Source of the DNA: Serilophus lunatus | Taxonomy: Eukaryota; Chordata; Aves; Passeriformes; Eurylaimidae | Length of the DNA stretch: 64,000 nt | Direction of reading: 5' to 3' | Assembly: GCA_013399895.1 (NCBI GenBank) | Contig: VXBA01001792.1 | Location: 385,997 to 449,996, forward strand | In this document: positions 11,701 to 23,400 of the stretch, piece after piece | How the letters are laid out: the number at the start of each line of letters is the position of its first letter | Numbering within the stretch: position 1 is the first letter of the stretch | Made by a program: the position numbers and the translations under genes | The notes under the pieces: generated by a model | The model's input: only the letters and a program-made list of their open reading frames with translations | Databases searched by the model: none | What the model was told of the DNA's origin: nothing

Positions 11701-14145
11701 AAAATTATCATAATGTGAAAAAAACACTGGAATCGCTCCCCTTTCCTGCATGTCCAACAAAGCAGAGGGTTTATAATGTGGTTCAGGGCTCACAGTGACT
11801 GTGCTGTTCTGGCATAGTCTAGGCTTAGATGCTGTAAGAACTGGTGAGGTGATGGCCTGTGTAGGATATAAGCCAGCCCTGGTCCACATCTACCCCCTCC
11901 AGGAATTTGGAGATGCCAATGGCCTCACCTGCCTTCCTTGGATAATGGCAACCTTAACTCTGACACGATGCTGAAGGAGCTACATGTGACCATGGCAGTT
12001 TGCCCTCTCCATCCAAGGAGATGATCATTGTCAGATGGGTTAAAATCATAAAAACCAGGCCACAGAAAGACTATGCCTTACTGGAAGTCATGGCAAACCA
12101 AAAGCTTTTTTACTGAGCAGTAGAACTCTGACTCCCAAAACATTGTGACCTATACCCAAGTAAACCCTGGCTCTTTGACAGGGACTTTCCACAGTGGTTT
12201 TAGCCATTACGGTATTGGAAAGACCCCTTGGGATATGGGTTTGTCATGCAAGAAACCTCCTCTGAAAGCAATGCCATGCCTACATGTTCTGGACACAGCC
12301 AGTGGGAACCAGAGGCAGGGAGAAGAAATCCTCATTTTGGGGCTCCTAGGGAGCAAACCCAACTTGTTCTTAAGGGTTTGGTGGACACACAAAGGACATC
12401 AGGGCTAGACCTGGTGGGTGACAGCAGGAACACAGAGCACAAAAGGCACACACCACATTGATCAGGTCATTCCCAGTGGCACGGGATACCAGAGGGTTTA
12501 GCTCAACCCAGTTCTACCAGTTTAGAAAAGTCTACTGGGAGAGGAAGGATCTGGGCTGTCCAACATGCTGAGTGAAATGAGAACTGCCCAGCCCTGTAGT
12601 GCACAAAGAGAAGGCAAGAGAGGACGTGAAGAAGATGATTCCCTATGGCAATAGTAAATAACACCACCTCACTACAGAGCTGTCTCTGAGCTCCAAAGAG
12701 ATCTGTTCTCCTGCCACCACCCTCCTGGAAGAGTCAGTGATCTGCAGGGTCCAGGGGAGGAAGCCCTTACACCAGTGCTGGACACTGATCTCCCCACCTC
12801 ACACACAGAGTGACAGCAGAGGGGGTGCTTGCTTACATGTGTGAACTGGTCCACCTAGGCACCCTGCAGAGCTAACAGGGAAAGAACAATGGGAATCTAT
12901 CCAGACTTTCCTAGACCTCTACACTGAGATGCAACAAATCATGTCCCAATGAACCCTGAGTGACCAGCCCATGCACAGGTCCCACCTTTACTTACAGAGC
13001 TGCACCCTGAACTCTAAGGTCTGACTTGAAAATACTTGTCAATGAGGAGAGGTCTCGAGGCAAGTGGGGAGAAATACCTGCCTGAGGGTATGGGATCCCA
13101 GCATGGTTGGAAATCCCAGTGCTTCTAAGCCTGTTTGGAAAAAACCAGGAATACAGTGGTATTAAGAGGAACATGAACAACCTACATAATCTGCCTTTCT
13201 CCAAAGGATCTGCTCCCTTGTGTCTCATTCAACAAGGAAGCTGGATGACGACTGTAGCCAGAAGAGAAACAAGCAGTTTATTGTAACTACAAGGATATGA
13301 CAAAAAGGGTCAAAAATCAGTAAGGAAATGGAAGGAGATGAGCTGCAAGGCAATAAGATGCCAAACCAAACGATATAATGCTGCCTTACAAGTTTGAGCC
13401 ATTACAACAGTAAAGCCCAATATGCCTTTCAAAAGTGCCACATAATTTCTGCCTCCTAAAACAAGAAAAGTCCAGCAGCTGGGAACTGAAAGCACAGCCC
13501 TAGCATTCTGAAGAGGGCAAGCCCATCCTGAATGCATCAGTCCAGCAAACTGAAATCCAAACACTGCAAGATGCCAGTCCAGAAACCCCTTGGGATGTGT
13601 CCTGAAACTCTGATTATGACTAGCAGCATTCATGGCATATCCCTGTGACATGCAGCCTCCTGTATCTTTTGTGAGCTAAAGCAGTTTCACAGGAAGGAGG
13701 GTGGGTGTGATGCCTTGAGGGGGATTCCATGTACTTTTCTGGGATTTAATTTAGCTGCACAGCTTGGAAATTAAGGGCTCTCAGAGGCCTGTGTTCAGAT
13801 GTTAGCATTCTTCTGTAGAGGTAGAGAGTAGTAAGACAAAACATAGGCTTAGGCCTTCTGGACCTCCTCAGAAAGGGGGTGCCAAGTCCTGGCTGAGCAC
13901 AGGGAATAAGGGGGGCTCTCGTTGGGTCCTTCAGGGACATAGGTGTTAAATGAACTTTGGTTGGATGACATGATGGGTGGAAGCTAACAAGGATATAAAT
14001 GTAGAGAAATTGTTATTCTTTTCCTCTTTGGATCACAGGACTTCACCGGTAAAGCTGTTCTTCCCTTCACCCCTATTAAATTTGCATATTGTCTTAATTT
14101 CTCACCTTGATTTTAGGCAACAGGTGGATCATGTTCAGAGAAAAT

Positions 14146-14306
14146 GTAGCTGCCCCATCCCTGGAAGTGCTCAAGACCAGGTTGGATGGGGCTTGGAGCA
14201 ACATGGGACAGGGAGTGGAAGGTATCCCTGCTCATGGCAGCGGGGCTGGAATGGGATAAGCAATAAGGTCCCTTTCAGCTCAAGCCATTCTATGATCCTC
14301 TGATCT
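14146..14306 (+). mobile_element. CR1 LINE 3' end
   Basis: Begins within GCTGCCCCATCCCTGGAAG and ends AAGCCATTCTATGATCCTCTG. 5'-truncated to about 160 bases. Confidence 0.9.
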
Positions 14307-15438
14307 TGTAGGACATGACTCCTTGGGTTGTATTCTCTGGTAAGTGCAGAGTTTGCCAAGGGCTTGCAGTGTGAAGCCCGTATCTAGGACCTGGGCACTC
14401 AGCTGTGCCACATCCAAACCTGAAAGCCTTTCCAGGCATTTGCCAAAAGGAGCAAAAACAAAAGACACTGACTCAGCCCTTCTTGCGATGTCTTAATGAT
14501 GTCAAGATGTAGTGTCCTTCAACAAACCAGCTGAGGTGAAAATGGAGAGGATGATGAAGACTCTGGCTCATGCTCTGAACCTGAGCTGTCCCTCTCTAAT
14601 ACAGCAGACAATTGATCCTTCCTAGTGTGTAGTAAAAAGCAGATCTTATGAATGGGGAATCATTTCTTTGGCAGCATTTTGGTGAATTAGTGTCCAAATC
14701 CAACTGCAGACTCTCTAGTGAAGAGACATTAAGAGGTTATGGCTTATGAGCTGAGCCAAAGAAATGACCTCATTCATGAGGTCCTAGCGATGAAGCTTTC
14801 AAAAATAAAACCTATTTACTGGTAAAACCAAGCATGTCATATAAGTTTTGAAAAGATGAAGCAGGAGAAAGCTTCAAAATACCGGCTGTGGGGAAGGAAT
14901 TGTGGATCCTGATTCACCTGCCCGTGCATGTCCACGAGATGGCAGAGTGAGCCATGCTGTGAGAGCATCCCCGAGGAGCATTCTCTGATTTCCAAACAAA
15001 AGAAGAGGATTTCAGGAAGGTTGTTTCGGGAGGGTTTTTTTGTTTTGTTGTTTATTTTTTCACCTTTAACTGCCAAATAGTCATAGTCTTTCCTTACAAT
15101 ATTTTGTTAAAACAACTACTGATAGATTCAAGCAGCAAAACTCATTTATAGACACATTAACATCCAGCTATGTAGAATAGTCTGCTTAACCCTCAGATAT
15201 CCAGAATATTCTGTTTAACCCATTAGGGATGTCACTGCATCTCTCTGCAGAGATCTACATGCAGACCCGGAGACTAGTTCTAGATATATACCCTTTGCCT
15301 ACTATATCTTAACACCAAAGGCACCCAAATTTCCAAGCAGCCTGAAAATAAGACTCAATACCTCTCCAAAATGTGGTGCTTTTAACCCCCCTATAGCTAC
15401 TGAAGCATACTCAGCAGCAAACCGTTTGTATCTGAGTT

Positions 15439-15558
15439 GTGCTGGGGGATGTTTGGATCACCCCAGTCGTGCTGAAGGATGCCTGGATTGGTCCAGTCAT
15501 TCTGGAGGATACTCAGACCACCTCAGTGGCACTGGAGGATGCTCAGACAGGCTCCTCT
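15439..15558. repeat. 30-bp minisatellite, four copies
   Basis: Four consecutive 30-base units begin at 15439, 15469, 15499 and 15529, sharing the core CTGgaGGATgc and a CAGTC or CAGTG end. Units 1 and 2 are the most similar to each other, unit 4 decays at its end. Because the period is a multiple of three, the plus strand stays open from just after the TGA at about 15433 to a TAA near 15577, giving a ten-residue repeat with an L-x-D core. Confidence 0.85.
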
Positions 15559-17043
15559 GTCTCTTCATGGCTGTTGTAAGCAAGCCTTGAGCTCTTAAAC
15601 ACAGACAGAACATGAATTCATGTATCTCCAACCTAAAAAGCTTCTTCTTCAGGACACAAGACAAACAAAGCCTTAGTGTGGGACAGCCTCATGGAAAGTG
15701 AAAGATTTTCCTTTCATAGGCTCACACAAATATTTTCCCTTATGCCCCCACACACTGCTCCACAGAGCCATTCAAAACTAGGGATAAAGAGCAATAAAAA
15801 CCCTGTCAGCATTCCACGATTGCATTCAAATCCAGTTAGCAATGATATGTCAGGATTAGACCAGCTGTCTGCAAGTATTTCACTTGTCAACATCGAACAA
15901 GATAAATCCCCCACCAGAACTACCTGGCTCCGAGTTCTCACAGACACATATGACTGTACATGCCAAGAAACGTGTGTCTGCCTCCCAAATAATGCAGCAT
16001 TGCACGAGTCTGCCCAGAGGCACAAACAAAACATCAAATCCAGCATTCCCATTAGGCCTTGCAGCTTAGAGGTGTCACACTAACAATTAAGCCAGACATT
16101 AAGGTATATATTGGAATTAATTCACTGGAGCCAATGGACTCAACCTGGTGTTAGGGCATGATGAGATGATAACCAGATCAGGAGGAGTCAGCTTATTTAA
16201 TAACTGTTGATTAAAACTCTCTTGAAGGAAATCAGCTCCTCGCACCAAAGATGGTGTGATTCCTCATTTCCAATTATTCCCTGGGGTAACAAACCTCATT
16301 TTGGAGAACTACTGGGGTTTGTATCAGCTGAACCTGATGTTTTCTCCCTGTGACCTAAAGTCCAGACATACCAAACATGGAAGAGACTGAGCAGGAAGCA
16401 GCTGCAGGGAGTGCTCCTCCCTGCCAAAGTCAGCTGCATTTCTCCACTCCTTCCACTGCTTCGTGTATTTAGTGCCAAATAGCTCACCCAAAAGAAACAG
16501 TAAGGCAGATCATCACATGGTTTGCAGGATGAGCAAAGCTTTTCCTCACATGATGCATGAGCAACAAGCCTGGTGAGCTCTTGGCTCAGCATTGAAAAGA
16601 GTAATACTGCCACAGCACACAAGATGTCTCCATCCTTCCCTCTGGAGGCAAAGAGGAGATTTCAGCAAAAGGACACTGAACATCCTCAGAAATTGCCTAG
16701 CCCAGGATGCTCTTTGAGGACTGGGGCTCTGCAAAATTAAAAATTATCTGATGCTGACAAACTGACTTATTTAATCTGACTTTGTAACTGAGGGTCTCAT
16801 CCTGCCATTCCCCAACATCCAAGCATCAGAGGTCATTCAATTGAAACTGGGCTGTAAAGAGAGGTCTGTAGAGGGAATAGGCTGGAGAAAACATACACAT
16901 GGATTATCACTGCACGTCAACACAGGAAGGGAAACACCTGGGTCAGCACGCAGGCACTGCTGGCTTCCTGGCAGCAATTTATTTTGGAGCTGTTGGGAGG
17001 GCTGATGCTTTTCAGAATCTCCTTTTCGAAAGCATTTGAGTCC

Positions 17044-17131
17044 TGTGTACATGCACATATATATTAGTGCACATATGTATGTATACATACATGTGTGTAT
17101 CTATATATATGTACGTGAGTAAATATATACT
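17044..17131. repeat. TA/TG-rich palindromic tract
   Basis: Alternating purine-pyrimidine sequence containing an 18-base perfect palindrome, ATGTATGTATACATACAT, at 17075-17092, with further near-pairing outwards to 17070 and 17097. It lies about 220 bases past the exon 6 donor. Confidence 0.85.
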
Positions 17132-17348
17132 GTGTTTAATGTGTCACCTCCCAACAAAGTCTGTGTGGTAACTGACCTTGCCCAAGCTCTAACACCCAAA
17201 ACCACAGGCATAAACCTCCATCCCAACCCCCAAAGGACCACAGCTCAGCAGCTTTCCCACTCCAGAGGAGGGTTTCCTAAGGAAACACAAAGCAGAGAAG
17301 GCACTGCTGGTCTCCACCACAGCACGGGCAGATGTCCTTGTCACCTAC

Positions 17349-17424
17349 CTGCCACACTGGAAGGACTTTCTCTATGTCGTTCAAGTTGATGCTGTCACCA
17401 TCCTCGTATTTCCCTTTTCCAAGC
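17349..17424 (-). CDS. CTIF: CTIF coding exon 6 (completes G189, codons 190-214)
   Basis: The acceptor follows a long T-rich tract (gtttgttttcctcttgccacag|G) and the donor is GTGTGGCAG|GTAGGT. The 76-base exon finishes the split glycine codon and encodes LGKGKYEDGDSINLNDIEK and VLPVWQ, closely matching human CTIF (CGKGKLEDGDGINLNDIEK, VLPAWQ in memory). It ends in phase 0. The exon expected next, which starts GYHPMPHEVEIAHTKKLF in the family and has an arginine cluster, is not present in 1-17348, so the following intron is longer than 17.3 kb. Confidence 0.95.
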
Positions 17425-20400
17425 CTGTGGCAAGAGGAAAACAAACAAAACCACGTGAAAACTCGCTGGAGACACAGTTATTTTTCTACTACGGCACATG
17501 GGGGAGATCAGTTCTTACTGCAAAGGACCCTCACGAAAACAAAGCGGCTCTCTGAGGCGACTATGCTGTGCCTCCAAAACACTCCCACGCGGGTGTAAAG
17601 CTGTTAATACAAAATTAAACGCTTTTCCCAGTCCTCTCCACCTGCACCATCTGCCACAGCATTCAAACACTCTTGGTAGTAGCAGCAGTGAGAAAACCAA
17701 AGGCAGTCCTGAGCAGTGGCGTTGGGGGACTCGATTCCCAGACCAAGTAAAACTGAAAGCACAGCCCACCTGGACAGGAAAAGTGAGGACACAAAAAGGT
17801 ACTGAAAAACTTGAAGTTTTTCAAGTCATTTGAAGCATTGCTGGTTTGTTGGTGTCCATGGGGAGCTCCAGTTCTCCTGCTGAAAAAGGTGTTGGCAATC
17901 GTGCGCATCTCAGACAGCAAACAGCAATTGGTACAAATACAGACAGACAATTTGAAGGACAAAAAAACTGGGGTGAGAAGCCAAGCACTCATACACCAAA
18001 CACAGAATTGGCAGCTGAAGGACTTTCTTGTACCAAGAAAGGAAAAAAAAAGCAATCCAAAGATCTCTGCTGGATCCAGAGAGTGATGAAAGAGAAGAAA
18101 AAGAAAAGATCAATAAATATCCTCCTTCTACATTTATAAACCAGTGAGATAATCTTATTTTTTTTTAAATTATGCAAGAATGGTAATGTATTTTTTGTCA
18201 TTTACTGGCAAGACATTGTTAAATAAGGTACATTAGAAACTTTGGCAGCAGGAGACCCAGGTAATCAATGCCTAGAATTCAGAGGAAAACAGATTTTGGT
18301 GGAATTAGAGAAAATGGAGGGGAAAAAATAAAGAAAAATGGCATGTCCTGAAGCACCAGGCTCAAAAACCAGCAAGCTGAAGGGAAACAATTTAATTAAC
18401 TTTATTCAATTTGAACAGCCTGGTCTAATGGAAGGTGTCCAATGGTGGGGGAGTTGGAATGGGATGATCTTGAAGGTCCCTTCCGACCCAAACCATTCTA
18501 CGATTCTATATTTATAGGAAATCAGAGGTGTTCAACAATTAACTTTACACCACAGATGAAATCCCATCTTTGGCTTACAAAAGAAAAAATACAGTGTTTA
18601 TACATCCACAAAAATATATACATGAAAAAGTACTGATATACACATATATTTATATCTATGAGAAAAATGTCACACATCAGGGGACAAATAATACCAATTG
18701 CAAGTATAGAAAGGGCAGGTGTATCACAGGAAATGGTTATTTGAAAAGGGTGGGGACTGTTCCAGGCTGAATTTCTGATGCTGAACTGTGGAAGAAAGGC
18801 AGGGGATGAGCAAGAGGTAGGGATTAGGGGGATGAAGGCAGCTTTCTTCCAGAGACAGCACAGCTGAGCCTAAACTACAGGATTTCAGGCAGCACTGGCA
18901 GTCACGATTCAAAGAGGTGGCAGAGAAATTTCCTGAGAGTACCAGGAAAACTAAAGTGATACGTGTGCTTGGGAGACACCTGGAATGAAGAGAAAATACC
19001 TGCAACAAAAGGTTGTTTCATCTGGAAGAGTAAAAGTAGAGCAAGAGCTAACACTAGAAATTAAAGCCAGACAAATTCAGGTCAGAAAAGAGGTACAGTC
19101 TCCCAGTTTCACTGAACCACTCCCCTTTGATTATTCAGTATATCACCAAAGAGCATCTTCCAATAAAATCAATGTATCTTTGGAGGAAAATACTTTATCC
19201 AAGCAAGAGTCACGCAAGGTTAAACAACTGTATGTAACTACATGGCCAACCTCGGGCAAGGGATCAGACTAAGGAATAAAATAGGCCTTTTGGTATTTAC
19301 AGTATTGGAAACACATACTGAACAGCATATTCTGTGGGTTTGTTCTATTATTATTTCCATTGCACAGCTAGATTGTTAAAAAAGATTTCCATTCAAGCAA
19401 GAGGGAAAATGCCTAGCTAGCAGGTGGAGATTCTTGGAGGTTCAGCAAGCTGAATCACTCAGTACAGATTTGGCACAGAGAGCTGATGAATGCAAAACAG
19501 TCAACTAAGAGCTAAAAATTAAACCAACTTTGTCTGTGCTTCCTCTATTTTAGCCAGGTTACTTATACAATCTGTAGTTTTGGAGATGCACTGCTTGTGC
19601 TGACAGTATCTGTTTAAGTTTTCTGCAGACACACTAATTCTTATTTCATTTTTACTGCTGTAATAGTAGGAAGTGATTAAATACCTCTGCCACATACTGC
19701 TTCCCCTACCTGTTTGCATCCTGGGCATTCACAGTACACCAGGAATCAGAGGAAAACCATAATGCAGATCCTGCAACCTCCCTGTACATAGCAGGTGTCA
19801 TTGGCAGGATCATCTGGCAAGTGCCATCAACTATGGAGCACATTACATCTTATTGTACAGGGGAAACACACTATATCCTATTTTACAGTGTGCTTCCTCA
19901 TCTCATTTTTCAAACCCATTTGAAGAAATGGGAGTGAACACAACTAAGGCACTTAGAGACTTAGAAATTTAGTGTTACATTGTTCCAAATGTTCTGAAAA
20001 TTGCTTTTTATATGCCTGCGGTGTACCTTACTTACAGTGCAGAAAAAAAAGAGTTGTGTGACTCTTCTTGTCACTCTGTGGTACAAGGGCTTCCTGCAGA
20101 TGCTGAGCCTGGGCTGAGGTGGGATTGCTGGCCTGGTTAGAAACATCAAGATGTTTCTAATTGTTTCTAATCAACCATTCTAATAATAATTCTGTCTTCT
20201 AAACAAGATGTGTAGACCAGGCGTACTGCACTGGACAGTTCTTCACTAAAACCAACTTATTAACAGAAAAACTTCCCTGAGAGGGAATTGCCATCCCAAC
20301 ATACAACATGGCAATGAGACATCAACTGCAATTCTCTCAAACCCATCTTTCAAGCCTGTTCAGATTTTTTTCCCTTCTTCTATGTCCTGAATGAAAGGGA

Positions 20401-23400
20401 GTGGGAAACCCAAACTACAGAATCATAGAATTGTTATGGTTGGAAAGGCTCTTCAAAGACCATCAAGTTCAACTATTCCCTAGCACTGCCAAGGTCACAA
20501 ATGATCCATGTCCCCAAGTTCCACATCCACACGGATTTTAAATCCCTCCAGGGATGGGGACTCCACCACTGCACTAAGCAGCCTCTGGCAGTGCTTCACA
20601 GCTATTTCCCTGAAGAAACTGTTCCTAGTAACTAAACTAAACCTCCCTGGTGCAACTTGAGGCCTTTTCCTCTTGTCCATCTCTTGTTACCCAGCAGAAG
20701 AGACCTATTCCCACCTGGCTACTACCTCCTTTCAGGTAGTGATTGTGTCTCCATCTGCAGAGAAACAGCGATATTCTTCTATACAACACAGGTGATCCAC
20801 TTGGTGCCAGTACATATTTATTTGGCTTGATCAACCAAGGAATCCAGCAATGCCATGGAAGTCCCTGGAGGCTGCCATCACCAAAACAAGCTGTCAAATG
20901 TTTTCACGGTTTTATGGCTAGCAGATGGGGGATGAACACTTGGATCTATTTGAATCACATTGATACTCTCCCTTTCCCTGAAATCTTGCTGGGGAAAACA
21001 GTGAAAGTTCTGTCACTCACAGGAATTCTAACCAGTATCAGTGCTAAGCTAGGATCTTTCTTCCAACATCCAGAGATGTTTAAACCTAGGAGATCTGCAT
21101 CTAGAAGACCTGGATCCAGAGTTGTTTAAAGACTGGAAACTATCAAACAATGCAAAAATACAGAGAACAGCTCTGCTCCAGTCCAGAACTGGATGATAGA
21201 GGAGCCAGACAGCCTGATCGTGCCATCCTCAAACCCCGTATGTGATCCAGCTCCTCTTTGCCGCTTCCTCCAGGTAAGGTCTGCCACCAAGCTAGTATTC
21301 CTACAGGAAGGGAGGATGTAGAGACCTTCCTGGAGAGCACAGTATCGCAAACACAGCACTCACCCTTCTCTGTCTATGTGAGGCAACGGGTGTTTGGAGG
21401 TGTTTCGCAGCTTCCTGTGAAATTGGGTGAAATCTAGTTTTTCAGGCTGCAAGTCCCACGTCGCACCACTAGGTGAGAAAAACAGGTGAAAACAAAGAAA
21501 GAGAGTCAGCTGCTAATTAGACACCAGTGAGTTGAAGAGCAGAAGGCAGCAGAAGAGGAAAGCTGGTACTTCTGGAAGCACCACTCCCTGCTGCAGAGCA
21601 CATGGATGTGGGCCTCCAAACTCCACACTGGTGCAACTCCTTTCTTACAAATTTTTTCTTGTTTTATGAATATGTCGAGCTCCTGTTGCTTGATGTAAAC
21701 CCTGAATTTTGATATAGCACACACCCTGCAAGCTATACTTGCCCTCTGTATCAAGGGGGTACAACAATAGGTAATGGTCTGATCTGTGTAATGGAGTTGT
21801 TCTCTTTGGTCCTGCACAACTTGTCAGTTCCAATGGTCTGGAGGTGAATAGCTCTTCCCAGTATCTAAGAAGCCAGTACATGACTGTACCTCCAATTAAT
21901 AGAATAGTAAAGTTCTGGAGCAGTAGCTAAGACCTGCCTCAAGTCTTGCCTGTGCAGCTCTCAGATGACTACATGTAATCATACTGGTACCAGTTTCAGG
22001 AGTTAGGACTGCAAATCCATCCAGTGGGCTCTCCAAAGCATATAGGTTATTTTAAGTAGATTGACTGTGCTTAGTACCACAGGCTAAATGGGGATGGGGA
22101 GGAAGAGAGCCAGTGATACAAGTACTAACAGGGTATTACACACTGGTGCCTGGGTACCAGCAGGATGGACCTGTGGGCAAAGGCTAAGAGAAGGCACAGT
22201 CCATCTAAGAGTCCATCTCTCTCTTAAAGCAATTTAAAACCAGCTTACCTGAAGGAGTCAAAGGTGTTGGCAGCCCAGATGTCTGTGCCCAGCATGTCGA
22301 GGTTGCTCTCCTTGTTGCCATTCTAGGAAAGAGGGACAGATGGTTACACACCAGAAGGTACATGGAGATATCTGGACCATGGCATAGCCCAGCACAGCCT
22401 CTCTCACCACTAGCATAGAGGTGTCCCAGCTCTGCACAGGGGCTCCTGTGCTTCTCTGTGAATCCACACTCACTGCAACACAGAGGTCCCTCACCCACTG
22501 CAAAAGTGCACTGTGAAGGCAGGGAGTGACACTTTTCAGCCTTGGGGACAAAAAGCTGTGGACAGCAAGGAGCAGACAACACATAGGCTCAGCTCTGACT
22601 CCAGCCATGTCCTCCTGCCTCGTTGTCCACAAACTCCATGACCCACCAAGGACCACTATGCATGCTGAGATCCAAAGAATGATAGAATGAATTAGGTTGG
22701 AAAAGATCTCCAAAATCACAGAGTCCACTCTGTGCCTGATCCCCACCTTGTCACCCAGCCCAGAGCACTCAGTGCCACGACCAGTCACTTCTTGAACACC
22801 TCCAAGGATGAGGACTCCATCATCTCTCTGGGCAGTCCCTGCCAATGCCTGACCACCCTTTGCATAAGGAAATTCTTCCTTAATGTCCCTTGGCATGACT
22901 TGAGGCTGTTTCCTCTCATCCTGTCCGCTGTTCCTTGGGAGCAGAGCCTGCTCCTTCCTGCTGCTTCCCACTTGGCTCCCCCCTCCTGTCAGGATGTTGC
23001 AGAGAGCCAGAAGGTGCCCCCTGAGCCTCCTTTTCCCCAGGATGAGCCCCCCCAGCTCCCTCAGCCCCTTCCCCAGCTCCGTTCCCTTCCCTGGACACGC
23101 TCCAGCCCCTCAATGTCTCTCTTGTCTGAGGGGCCCAGAGGTGCCCCCAGCACTGGAGGTGCCTCAGCAGGGCCAGCACAGGGGACAGACCCTGCCCTGG
23201 GACACACCATGGCTGGCACAGCCCGGGGGACATTGGCCTCTTGCCCCCCTGGGCACACCTGGGCTGGTGTCCAGCCGCTGTCACCAGCACCCCCAGGGCC
23301 TTTCCCTCCAGACCTTTTCCAGCCCCTCTATCCCAGGCATGCAGCTGTAGGGGGCTGGTGTGACCCAAGGAGAGGACCTGGCACTCGACCTCGTTGAAAC

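Larger units (their letters stand above)
1..17348 (-). other. CTIF intron after coding exon 6 (incomplete)
   Basis: No reading frame here matches CTIF or any protein I recognise; open frames are short and lack coupled splice sites. Contents: CR1 fragments at 66-290, 935-1165, 4438-4690, 7318-7660, 8701-8825, 11488-11700 and 14146-14306; an old interspersed repeat near 2330-2535; a CpG-richer block at 4700-5165; homopolymer clusters at 6017-6512; a 30-bp minisatellite at 15439-15558; a palindromic TA/TG tract at 17044-17131. Other parts (for example 9060-11370, 11700-14140 and 15560-17040) show no structure I can name. Confidence 0.85.
17425..21363 (-). other. CTIF intron between coding exons 5 and 6
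   Basis: A 3939-base intron bounded by GTGAGT and CACAG. It holds two CR1 fragments (18415-18511 plus strand and 20418-20745 minus strand) and an AT/ATA-rich stretch around 18595-18660. Nothing else in it is recognisable; open frames such as those at 17.5-18.1 kb are AT- or purine-rich accidents. Confidence 0.85.

Noticed and set aside
1..17348. Search for the next CTIF exon (arginine-rich, family sequence HEVEIAHTKKLF)
   Set aside because: No minus-strand segment with this sequence or an arginine cluster was found, so no seventh exon is called.
22732..23397. Open frames of 221 codons (plus) and 162 codons (minus, 23404-22916)
   Set aside because: They lie entirely in a GC-rich CR1 copy, are Pro/Gly rich on both strands and match no protein I know.
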